Below the pieces are notes generated by a model. The model saw only the letters and a program-made list of their open reading frames with translations. It was not told where the DNA came from and made no database searches. 7,704 bases of DNA from positions 1 to 7,704 of the forward strand of contig CAMJGU010000037.1 in the NCBI GenBank assembly GCA_946405325.1, written 5' to 3'. The position numbers and the translations under genes were made by a program. Positions 1-5,912 of this stretch are shown piece after piece. Every line of letters begins with the position of its first letter. Positions within the stretch are counted from its first letter, which is position 1. This DNA is from an uncultured Clostridia bacterium (GTDB lineage Bacteria > Bacillota_A > Clostridia > Oscillospirales > Oscillospiraceae).

Positions 1-70
1 CCCCCTGTTTTGCCATCATATAAAAAGTAGGGTTTCCGGTTTCCAGAAACAGTCCAAGATAGCCGTCCAT
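1..70 (-). CDS. yqzL: YqzL-like small protein, 5' part only (runs off the left edge)
   Basis: This is the start of a very small gene; 23 complete codons are visible and the frame stays open to the window edge. The ATG at 70 follows a good ribosome binding site, GAGGTG at 81-76, with 5 nt spacing. The peptide begins MDGYLGLFLETGNPTFYMMA. The pattern of an aromatic/hydrophobic start, then a phenylalanine, then T-G-N, then a tyrosine and a short hydrophobic run resembles the YqzL family, proteins of about 45-50 residues with no established function that are encoded between era and recO in Firmicutes. Here it lies downstream of era with one gene in between, which supports the assignment. It starts 58 nt after the sulfatase-like gene and is probably in the same transcript. 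The C-terminus and the following gene (recO would be expected) are outside the window. The similarity is judged by eye on 23 residues, so the name is provisional. Confidence 0.62.
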   Translation of the reverse strand, partial: MDGYLGLFLETGNPTFYMMAKQG

Positions 71-128
71 GTCATCACCTCAGGTTTAGCATGGGCGAAA
101 ATCCCGCGGTTATGGTTGGTAAGTCCTG

Positions 129-1913
129 TCATTCCCGCATGTGCGGAAACAGCGGATTGCCGGCATAGGCAAGCGCGTACTGCACATCGCGCCATTGTAC
201 CATGCGGTCCTGGTATTCCTCCGGCACCTGCGGCCACACTTCCTTTGCCGCGTTCATGAACAGTCTGGCGCGCCGCATGGTATAAAACGGCTCCACATTT
301 TCCCGAAGCCACTGATAATACCCGCTCAGCCGAAAGCCCAGCCGCTCCAGCACATGCACGCCGAAGAGCGTGTTGCCCTCGATTTCTTCCTCCGGCTCAT
401 TTCCGTAGTTGGTCCAGATCAGATAGTCCGTGCTGCTCATCGTCAGCAGCTCTTCCGTCGTCCAGTCGGCGGAGGTGGAAATCGCCACGCGGCCCAAAGA
501 TTCATAAACCGAACCGGCGGGTGTGCTCAGATTCGGCAGATGATCGCCCCAAAAGACGATCATCACCTTGTCGTCCACGCCGGAAAAATAGTCCGTGAGA
601 TACGCCAGCGCCGCGTCGGCGTCCCGTATGCCGTAGGCATAGGTGCGCAGGACCTCCGCCGCGTCCGCGTCCAGCCGATCGCTCCGGAAGGTCACGTCGT
701 TGTTCTCAAACTCCCCCGCCGTGTAGGGCTGGTGGTTCTCCATCGAGATCGCGAAGAACATCTGCGGCCCCTCGGACGCCTCATAGCGGGCGATCAGCTC
801 CCGGGAGAGCGTCATGTCGGAAAAATATCCGCCTTTCCACTCGGGCTCCACGGTAAAATCATCCTGAAAACAGACTTCATCGAAGCCGAAGGCGTTGTAG
901 ATCGTGCGGCGGTTGTACAGCGCGTCGGTGTAGGAATGGAGAAACGTCTTGTGATAGCCGTACGCTCCAAACACGTCCGCGATGCACGGCAGCGTCTGAT
1001 ACGCCTCGTCGCTCAGGCCGCACAGATTGTCGCCCTCGCGCAGCAGTCCGCCGCACAGTCCCGTCAGCACCTCCATCTCCACGTAGCCCGTGCCGCCGGC
1101 AAAGGTGTTGGAGAGGAACTTGCCGTGGGGGCAGGTCTCCCGCAGCGCGTGGAAATGCGGGATCGGGTCTTCATCGAACGTGAGGTTCGGCAGCTCCGTA
1201 CAGTCGAAAAAGCTCTCGCTCATCAGGAAGATGACCGTGGGCCGCTCGACCTCCTCCGGTTCTTCCGCGGGAGGCTCCCCGGTCACGTCCCAGTCAATCG
1301 ATTCCAGCGTCGGCTCCGGCTGCAGCCGCGCGTGATAGGCGCGGAGCAGGCGCAGTGTTGTGCTGCTCTCCGCCGGTGCGCTGTCCGTAAGCCATTCCCC
1401 CGGCGCGGCAAACAGCAGCAGCGCAAAAACGGCAGCGCCGCACAGCGCCGCCACGGCAGGCGCGCGCCCAATTGGAGGCGTCAGCGCCCTGTGCCGCACG
1501 ATCAGCACCCCGAGGATCAGCACATACGCCGCAAGCGCCGCCGTGATCCCTTCGGTCATGTGCAGCTGCGGCGCGGCGAAGCGAAGGATCTCGCCGAGCT
1601 GCGGCGCAAACGCGAAGTCGTTGAGCGTGAACGCCTCGCCGTTGATGGCGCGGCGGAAAGAATCGATCAGCGTTAGCAGCAGCGGCACCAGTCCGGCGAG
1701 CCACGCCGCCCACGCCCGGCCCGTCAGCCCCCAGAGGGCGAGCATCGCGGGCAGAAACAGCGCGTATTCCGCCAAAAGCACCGCCGCCGACTGTGCGGTA
1801 AACGCTCCCGCAATCGTTCCACGTGCGATCAGCGCGCACAGCAGGGCAAGCGCCGTGGGCAGAAGCAGGACTGTGGCGATCCGTTCGATGCGCGCGGCAC
1901 GCTCACTCGTCAT
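129..1913 (-). CDS. LTA synthase family (LtaS/MdoB-like) membrane phosphoglycerol transferase, sulfatase fold
   Basis: Membrane enzyme of the alkaline-phosphatase/sulfatase superfamily, most like the LtaS/MdoB group that moves glycerol-phosphate from phosphatidylglycerol onto a polymer or glycan outside the cell. Residue numbers count from the upstream TTG at 1919. The N-terminal third has five likely membrane segments (about 12-33, 44-64, 69-87, 125-142, 153-172). A linker rich in E and P (about 203-226) leads to the extracellular catalytic domain. Seen there: SESFFD (234-239; E235 is the expected metal ligand), AGGTGYVEMEVLTG (274-287; T277 is the expected nucleophile), NHQPY (396-400) and FWGDHLP (456-462; D459 and H460 are metal ligands). 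About 595 residues is normal for the family. The start is uncertain: ATG at 1913 (chosen, overlapping the end of era by 11 nt) or TTG at 1919. Neither has a clear ribosome binding site, so translation is probably coupled to era. Whether it makes lipoteichoic acid or decorates another glycan cannot be told from sequence. Confidence 0.9.
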   Translation of the reverse strand: MTSERAARIERIATVLLLPTALALLCALIARGTIAGAFTAQSAAVLLAEYALFLPAMLALWGLTGRAWAAWLAGLVPLLLTLIDSFRRAINGEAFTLNDFAFAPQLGEILRFAAPQLHMTEGITAALAAYVLILGVLIVRHRALTPPIGRAPAVAALCGAAVFALLLFAAPGEWLTDSAPAESSTTLRLLRAYHARLQPEPTLESIDWDVTGEPPAEEPEEVERPTVIFLMSESFFDCTELPNLTFDEDPIPHFHALRETCPHGKFLSNTFAGGTGYVEMEVLTGLCGGLLREGDNLCGLSDEAYQTLPCIADVFGAYGYHKTFLHSYTDALYNRRTIYNAFGFDEVCFQDDFTVEPEWKGGYFSDMTLSRELIARYEASEGPQMFFAISMENHQPYTAGEFENNDVTFRSDRLDADAAEVLRTYAYGIRDADAALAYLTDYFSGVDDKVMIVFWGDHLPNLSTPAGSVYESLGRVAISTSADWTTEELLTMSSTDYLIWTNYGNEPEEEIEGNTLFGVHVLERLGFRLSGYYQWLRENVEPFYTMRRARLFMNAAKEVWPQVPEEYQDRMVQWRDVQYALAYAGNPLFPHMRE

Positions 1914-2796
1914 AGCCAAAGCTGCGGATATAGTTCATGTTATCGCGCCAGTTTTCCTTGACCTTGACCCAGGTCTGGAGATACACCTTCGTGCCCATGA
2001 ATTTCTCGATGTCGCGGCGTGCCTCGGTGCTGATCTTCTTGAGCATCGCGCCCTCATGGCCGATGATGATGCCCTTGTGGCTCTTTTTCTCGCAGTAGAT
2101 GGTCGCCTCCACCTCGATGACCTCGTCATCGCGCTCCACAAAGCGGGTGATCTCCACCGCCGTGCCGTGGGGGATCTCCTTGTCGAGGTTGCGCAGCATC
2201 TTCTCGCGCACGATCTCACCCACCACCTGACGGTCGGGCTGATCGGTCACCATGCCGTCCGGGAAAAGCTGTGGGCCTTCCTCGGCATATTTCGCGAGCT
2301 CGATCAAGAGATCCTTGAGCCCGTCTTTCTTGAGCGCGGAGATGGGGATGATCGCGTCGAACTCATGCGCCTCGGTATAGGCGGCGATGACGGCGAGCAG
2401 GTCGTCCTTTTTCTCGATGGTGTCGATCTTGTTGATGCACAGCACCGCGGGTAAGCCGGACTCCTTGATCTGGCGGAGCAGCTCCTGCTCCGGGATGCCG
2501 ACGTGGGGCACCGGCTCCACGATCAGCACCACCGCGTCCACGTCCGTGATGCTCTCGCGCGTGACCTTGACCATGTAATCGCCGAGGCGGTTCTTCGCCT
2601 TGTGGAAGCCCGGCGTATCCAGAAAGACAAACTGGATGTCGTCGCGGTTCACGACGCCGTAAATGCGGTTGCGGGTGGTCTGGGGCTTGTTGCTGACAAT
2701 GGCGATCTTCTCGCCGACGAGCGCGTTCAGAAGCGTCGACTTGCCGACGTTCGGGCGGCCGCAGACTGTGACCATAGCGGTTTTGGTGATACTCAT
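1903..2796 (-). CDS. era: GTPase Era, 16S rRNA-binding ribosome assembly factor
   Basis: Era binds the 3' end of 16S rRNA and acts late in 30S subunit assembly, cycling between GTP and GDP forms. All GTPase motifs are present: G1 GRPNVGKS (13-20), G2 region SNKPQTTRNR (35-44), G3 DTPG (60-63), G4 NKID (122-125) and G5 SAL (153-155). The C-terminal KH RNA-binding domain is complete, with the GxxG loop in IIIGHEGAMLKK (223-234) and the family's closing LQTWVKVKENWR. At 297 residues it is standard length. The ATG at 2796 is preceded by GAGGA at 2807-2803 with 6 nt spacing, which fixes the start. It lies 28 nt after ybeY, and its stop overlaps the start of the sulfatase-like gene. In most Firmicutes dgkA and/or cdd separate ybeY from era; neither is present here. 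Confidence 0.98.
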   Translation of the reverse strand: MSITKTAMVTVCGRPNVGKSTLLNALVGEKIAIVSNKPQTTRNRIYGVVNRDDIQFVFLDTPGFHKAKNRLGDYMVKVTRESITDVDAVVLIVEPVPHVGIPEQELLRQIKESGLPAVLCINKIDTIEKKDDLLAVIAAYTEAHEFDAIIPISALKKDGLKDLLIELAKYAEEGPQLFPDGMVTDQPDRQVVGEIVREKMLRNLDKEIPHGTAVEITRFVERDDEVIEVEATIYCEKKSHKGIIIGHEGAMLKKISTEARRDIEKFMGTKVYLQTWVKVKENWRDNMNYIRSFGYDE

Positions 2797-2824
2797 AGGT
2801 GATCCTCAACTTTCTTGAGCGTTG

Positions 2825-3316
2825 TTATCTGTTCAGTTCCAGCTTGTCCATAATGATCTCCTCGTGCTCGCGCATGAGCGCCTTCTGCTCTCCTTCGTCC
2901 AGATGGTCGTAGCCCAGCAGATGCAGCACCGAGTGCGTCACAAGGTACGCAAGCTCGCGGCGGTTGGAGTGTCCGTACTCCTTCGCCTGCGCCGCGACGC
3001 GTTCGTAGGAGAGCGCCATGTCCCCCAGCGGGACAAGGCCCGTGCCGGGGTCGGCATCCTCCGCCGTCGGTTTTTCGCCGGGGCGCAGCTCCAGCGCCGG
3101 GAAGCTCAGCACGTCCGTCGGCGCGTCCACGCCGCGCTGCGCCAGATTGAGCTTGTGGATGCCGCTGTCGCTCGTGACCAGCACGTCCACCTCGCACGGC
3201 AGCGTCACGCCCTCGGCTTCGAGCGCCGTGCGGATGACCCTGCGGATAAAAGCGCGCAGGCCGTCGTTGATGCCCGGCACGTCCGCTTCGACCGGAATAT
3301 AGTGTGTCTTTCTCAT
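2825..3316 (-). CDS. ybeY: Endoribonuclease YbeY, rRNA maturation factor
   Basis: Single-strand-specific metallo-endoribonuclease needed for 16S rRNA 3'-end maturation and ribosome quality control. The defining zinc motif is intact: H128-x3-H132-x5-H138 within THSVLHLLGYDH. The other conserved elements are PTDVLSFP (66-73) and LGDMALS (97-103, normally GDI). At 163 residues it is family-typical. The ATG at 3316 is one nucleotide past the phoH stop. Its ribosome binding site, GGGGAGGAGA, is formed by the last sense codons of phoH, so the two genes should be translationally coupled. It sits between phoH and era, a link conserved widely in bacteria and consistent with a shared role in ribosome maturation. 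Confidence 0.97.
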   Translation of the reverse strand: MRKTHYIPVEADVPGINDGLRAFIRRVIRTALEAEGVTLPCEVDVLVTSDSGIHKLNLAQRGVDAPTDVLSFPALELRPGEKPTAEDADPGTGLVPLGDMALSYERVAAQAKEYGHSNRRELAYLVTHSVLHLLGYDHLDEGEQKALMREHEEIIMDKLELNR

Positions 3317-3330
3317 GCTATCTCCTCCCC
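3317..3330 (-). promoter_or_regulatory. ybeY ribosome binding site embedded in the phoH C-terminal codons
   Basis: The last two sense codons of phoH, AGG and AGA (both arginine), plus the preceding GGG form a strong ribosome binding site for ybeY. The phoH TAG stop and one further base separate it from the ybeY ATG at 3316. Such an arrangement favours re-initiation by ribosomes finishing phoH. Confidence 0.8.
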
Positions 3331-4301
3331 TTGCCCGCGTTGTGCTTGTTCTTTGCCTCTTCGTAGTCCTGATACGCCTTGATGATGCGCTGCACCATCA
3401 CGTGCCGCACCACGTCCTGATCGTTCAGCTCGCAGATGCCGACGCCCTCGACGCCCTTGAGCACCCACACCGCCTGCTTGAGGCCGGAGAGCTTGTCCGC
3501 CGGCAGGTCGATCTGCGTCGCGTCGCCGGTGATGACCATTTTCGAGCCGAAGCCCATGCGGGTGAGGAACATCTTCATCTGCTCGCAGCTCGTGTTCTGC
3601 GCCTCGTCGAGGATGATGAAGCTGTCGTCCAGCGTGCGCCCGCGCATATAGGCCAGCGGCGCGACCTCGATGTTGCCGCGCTCGAGATACTTGTTGTAGG
3701 TCTCCGCGCCGAGCATGTCGAACAGCGCGTCGTAGAGCGGGCGGAGATACGGGTCGACCTTGCTCTGCAAGTCGCCGGGCAGGAAGCCCAGCCGCTCGCC
3801 CGCCTCGACCGCGGGGCGCGTCAAAATGATGCGGTTGACCTTGCGCTCCCGGAACGCCGCCACCGCCGCGGCGACGGCGAGGTAGGTCTTGCCCGTACCC
3901 GCGGGGCCGACGCCGATGGTCACAGCGTTTTCAAAGATCGACTCGACGTATTTCTTCTGCCCGATGGTCTTGGGCTTGATGGGGCGGCCCTTGGCGCTGA
4001 TGCAGATCACGTCCTGCGTCAGCTCGTCGACCTTGTCCTCCTGCCCCGCGCGGGCAAGGCTGATGACGTAGCGCACGTTTTGCTCCGTGATGGTCTCGCC
4101 GCGATTGGAAAGCGTCAGCAGCGCGGTGAGCGCCTTGGACGCGACCATCACGTCCTCCGGCTCGCCGTTGACGCGCAGCTCGCCCTCGCGGTTGGCGACG
4201 GTGACGCCGAATTCGCTTTCAATGAGATGGATGTTCTCGTCAAAGGAGCCGAACAGGTTCACCGCCTGCTCCATGCGCTCGATGCTGATGCGCTGTTCCA
4301 T
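3318..4301 (-). CDS. phoH: PhoH-family ATPase (PhoH-like protein)
   Basis: Cytoplasmic P-loop ATPase of the PhoH/YbeZ family, related to the helicase-1 fold, thought to work with YbeY in RNA metabolism. Seen: an N-terminal KH-like/regulatory region (about 1-105), then Walker A GPAGTGKT (132-139) following KTIGQKKYV, the TRPAVEAGERLGFLPGD segment (151-167), Walker B FIILDEAQN (228-236, D232 and E233) and the family signature MVITGDATQIDLP (255-267). Length 327 residues is normal. The ATG at 4301 has AAAGG at 4315-4311 as a plausible ribosome binding site with 9 nt spacing. It follows yqfD by 24 nt and abuts ybeY with a 1-nt gap. The molecular substrate is not established for the family. Confidence 0.96.
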   Translation of the reverse strand: MEQRISIERMEQAVNLFGSFDENIHLIESEFGVTVANREGELRVNGEPEDVMVASKALTALLTLSNRGETITEQNVRYVISLARAGQEDKVDELTQDVICISAKGRPIKPKTIGQKKYVESIFENAVTIGVGPAGTGKTYLAVAAAVAAFRERKVNRIILTRPAVEAGERLGFLPGDLQSKVDPYLRPLYDALFDMLGAETYNKYLERGNIEVAPLAYMRGRTLDDSFIILDEAQNTSCEQMKMFLTRMGFGSKMVITGDATQIDLPADKLSGLKQAVWVLKGVEGVGICELNDQDVVRHVMVQRIIKAYQDYEEAKNKHNAGKGRR

Positions 4302-4325
4302 AGGTTGTCGCCTTTCTTTGGTGTA

Positions 4326-5531
4326 TCAGTCTTGGTAAATGGGAACGACCTTCCCGATTTGTTCGTGACATTCGGCGCTGAGGGTCACCAGCAGCCAGTC
4401 GCCCTGCACGGCGTCGGCGACGCGCGTGGAGACGATCTCCCCGCCCTCGCCCAGCTGAGAGGCGAGATAGCGTTCCAGCGCCGCGCTCCCCAGCTCCCGC
4501 GCGCTCTCGCGGCTGCGCTCTGTGCGCACGGTCTCGTAGGGGATGCGCGTCTCGGTGACCCAGGTCACGGGCAGCACCAGACCGCCCGGCAGCACCCACT
4601 GTTTTCGACTGATTATTTTATCACATTCTGTCGACAGATTACCAGTCCCTTTTATGCTTATTTTTGCCCGTTTTTCGCCCCACAAAACCGCGAAGCTGCG
4701 GCATTCTTCGCCCGTGGGCTGTTTCGACGCAAAAGAAAGCGGAATTTTGGTCGAAAGCTCATACCACGTCCGCCCCTCCACGGTGCCCTTGCCCGCAAGC
4801 CATCGCGTCCCCACCACGGGGCGCTCCACGCCGTCGGTGTCCACCACGCCGCTGATGAGCAGCTGCCCCTTGCGCACCATCGTGCCGGGCAGCACCTTTG
4901 CCTCGCCGTCCAGCGCGCGCACCGCCGTCACCAGCGCGTCGCGCGTCGCGATGACGTTGGTGGGCGTGGACTCGTTGGCGATCTCCGGCTTCGGCACGCG
5001 CCGGCGCACGACGACCGTCGCGCGGCAGCCGCGGGTGTTGACCGTCAGCCACGCAAGCTCCGGCAGCTCCGGCAGCGCGCGGTTGCAGAGGTCGTGCTGG
5101 CGGATGGAATAGGCAAACGTCCCGCGCCTGACGCCGTTTTTTGCCAGCACCCGCAGGATCTTCTCCCGCGGCACGTCGCCGTTGCCCTCCACCTGAAAAT
5201 CCCAGATGAAGCAGGAGCTGAGCGCCACCAGCAGCACGCACGCCGCCAGTCCCGCGAGCAGCGCGTAGCGCCGCCGCAGCCGCCCGAGGAGGAACGGCAC
5301 GCCCGCCACGCGCTCGATGTGCGCCTCCGCGCCTAAGTCCGCGCAGGCGGCGCAGAGCCGCCGCCAGTCGCGGCGGTCAACGGAGAACGCCAGCTCCTCT
5401 TCCCCGACGAAGCGCGGCTCCCGCAGCGGGATGCCCCGCGCGGAGCAGACGTTGAGGATGCGTTCGGGAAACCGGCTTTGCGCGCGGACGCGTACGTTCC
5501 CCCGGAGCAGCGCGATGAACTCGTTCCACAT
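4326..5531 (-). CDS. yqfD: Sporulation protein YqfD
   Basis: Membrane protein needed for efficient sporulation in Bacillus and widespread in spore-forming Firmicutes; its biochemical role is unknown. Layout: a cytoplasmic N-terminal region rich in arginine (1-88), one clear membrane segment (about 89-109), then a long extracytoplasmic part. Directly after the membrane segment comes FIWDFQVEGNGDVP (108-121), the hydrophobic-W-x-V-x-G-N pattern usual for YqfD at the start of a POTRA-like region. KGQLLISGVVD (221-231) matches the conserved K-G-x-L-(V/I)-S-G block. At 401 residues it is full length. The ATG at 5531 has GAGG at 5543-5540 with 8 nt spacing, overlapping the end of yqfC, which ends 5 nt upstream. 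An AT-richer patch covers residues about 257-310. Confidence 0.95.
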   Translation of the reverse strand: MWNEFIALLRGNVRVRAQSRFPERILNVCSARGIPLREPRFVGEEELAFSVDRRDWRRLCAACADLGAEAHIERVAGVPFLLGRLRRRYALLAGLAACVLLVALSSCFIWDFQVEGNGDVPREKILRVLAKNGVRRGTFAYSIRQHDLCNRALPELPELAWLTVNTRGCRATVVVRRRVPKPEIANESTPTNVIATRDALVTAVRALDGEAKVLPGTMVRKGQLLISGVVDTDGVERPVVGTRWLAGKGTVEGRTWYELSTKIPLSFASKQPTGEECRSFAVLWGEKRAKISIKGTGNLSTECDKIISRKQWVLPGGLVLPVTWVTETRIPYETVRTERSRESARELGSAALERYLASQLGEGGEIVSTRVADAVQGDWLLVTLSAECHEQIGKVVPIYQD

Positions 5532-5536
5532 CGGCG

Positions 5537-5815
5537 TTACCTCACAAATTCGACTGCGTCGATATTGCCGCGAATACGCACCTCGCGGTCGGTCATGCTG
5601 CGCAGCTCCAAGCCGCTGCCCCGCACGCGCACGATCGCCCCGTCGGCGGAGATGTCGATCTGCGTGTCGCTGTAGGCAAGGATGCCCTCATGCCCCTCCA
5701 GGAAAAACTGCCGATTGCCCAGCAGCTCCGTGTGCGCAAGCCCCGCCACCAGATCGGCGGGCAGGTCGAACAGCTCCGCCATGCGCGTGCGAAGCCCCTG
5801 CGTGTAGTTGTCCAT
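5537..5815 (-). CDS. yqfC: Sporulation protein YqfC (YabP/YqfC family)
   Basis: Small protein of 92 residues from the YabP/YqfC family, found with YqfD in endospore formers. In Bacillus subtilis yqfC is expressed in the mother cell during sporulation. The family pattern is visible: an N-terminal helical stretch (MRTRMAELFDLP-like, residues 8-19), then LLGNRQFFLEGHEGILAYSD (31-50), where G-H-x-G-I-L-x-Y is the conserved core, followed by alternating beta strands with IRVRGSGLEL-like (61-71) and VRIRGNIDAVEF (79-90) repeats. The frame is open far upstream (to 6148), but the ATG at 5815 is the real start: it has AAGGGGTGG at 5827-5819 just before it, gives the family length, and the upstream extension lies antisense to ylbJ. 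First gene of the minus-strand operon; yqfD follows after 5 nt. Confidence 0.93.
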   Translation of the reverse strand: MDNYTQGLRTRMAELFDLPADLVAGLAHTELLGNRQFFLEGHEGILAYSDTQIDISADGAIVRVRGSGLELRSMTDREVRIRGNIDAVEFVR

Positions 5816-5845
5816 AAGCCACCCCTTTGGGAAAAGCCTATGAAA

Positions 5846-5870
5846 AGGACAGGCAAATCTTGCCTGTCCT
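5846..5870. repeat. Perfect 11-bp inverted repeat between yqfC and ylbJ
   Basis: AGGACAGGCAA (5846-5856) and TTGCCTGTCCT (5860-5870) are exact reverse complements around the 3-nt centre ATC. On the minus strand the second arm is followed by TTTC, giving a weak terminator-like look. The site lies in front of both genes rather than behind either. It could be a palindromic operator for a dimeric regulator, a leader hairpin of yqfC, or a remnant repeat. The symmetry is certain; the role is not. Confidence 0.8.
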
Positions 5871-5900
5871 ACGCGCGGCGGCGGCCGCATAAGCTGTTTT

Positions 5901-5907
5901 GAGGTGG
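5901..5907 (+). promoter_or_regulatory. Ribosome binding site deciding the ylbJ TTG start
   Basis: GAGGTGG is strongly complementary to the 16S rRNA 3' end and is placed 5 nt before TTG at 5913. The in-frame GTG at 5904 is part of this sequence itself and has no other ribosome binding site, so the TTG is the likely start. Confidence 0.75.
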
Positions 5908-5912
5908 TTTCC

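Larger units (their letters stand above)
5816..5912. promoter_or_regulatory. Divergent yqfC/ylbJ intergenic control region
   Basis: The 97 nt between the two divergent start codons must carry at least part of the control for both sporulation genes, unless the promoters lie inside the neighbouring coding regions. It holds the two ribosome binding sites (5819-5827 on the minus strand, 5901-5907 on the plus strand) and a central perfect inverted repeat at 5846-5870. I could not find a convincing sigma-A or sigma-E promoter. CATAGGCT (minus, 5841-5834) and CATAAGCT (plus, 5888-5895) loosely recall a sigma-E -10 box but lie too close to the ribosome binding sites. Confidence 0.5.

Noticed and set aside
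16..312. Open frame on the minus strand whose internal ATG at 132 overlaps the sulfatase stop as ATGA
   Set aside because: The ATGA overlap looks like translational coupling, but the 38-residue product has no family pattern and a poor ribosome binding site. The YqzL-like frame from 70 has a strong site and a recognisable pattern.
141..1676. 511-codon open frame on the plus strand
   Set aside because: It is fully antisense to the LtaS/MdoB-like gene, has no ribosome binding site, is rich in arginine and histidine, and shows no domain pattern.
3315..5336. 673-codon open frame on the plus strand
   Set aside because: It lies antisense to both phoH and yqfD, which have complete family motifs. 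Its translation is rich in H, R, A and L, with no recognisable domain. It is typical antisense openness in GC-rich DNA.
5834..5895. Sigma-E-like -10 boxes CATAGGCT (minus) and CATAAGCT (plus) in the divergent spacer
   Set aside because: Only partial matches, no acceptable -35 at the right distance, and the predicted starts would fall on or inside the ribosome binding sites.
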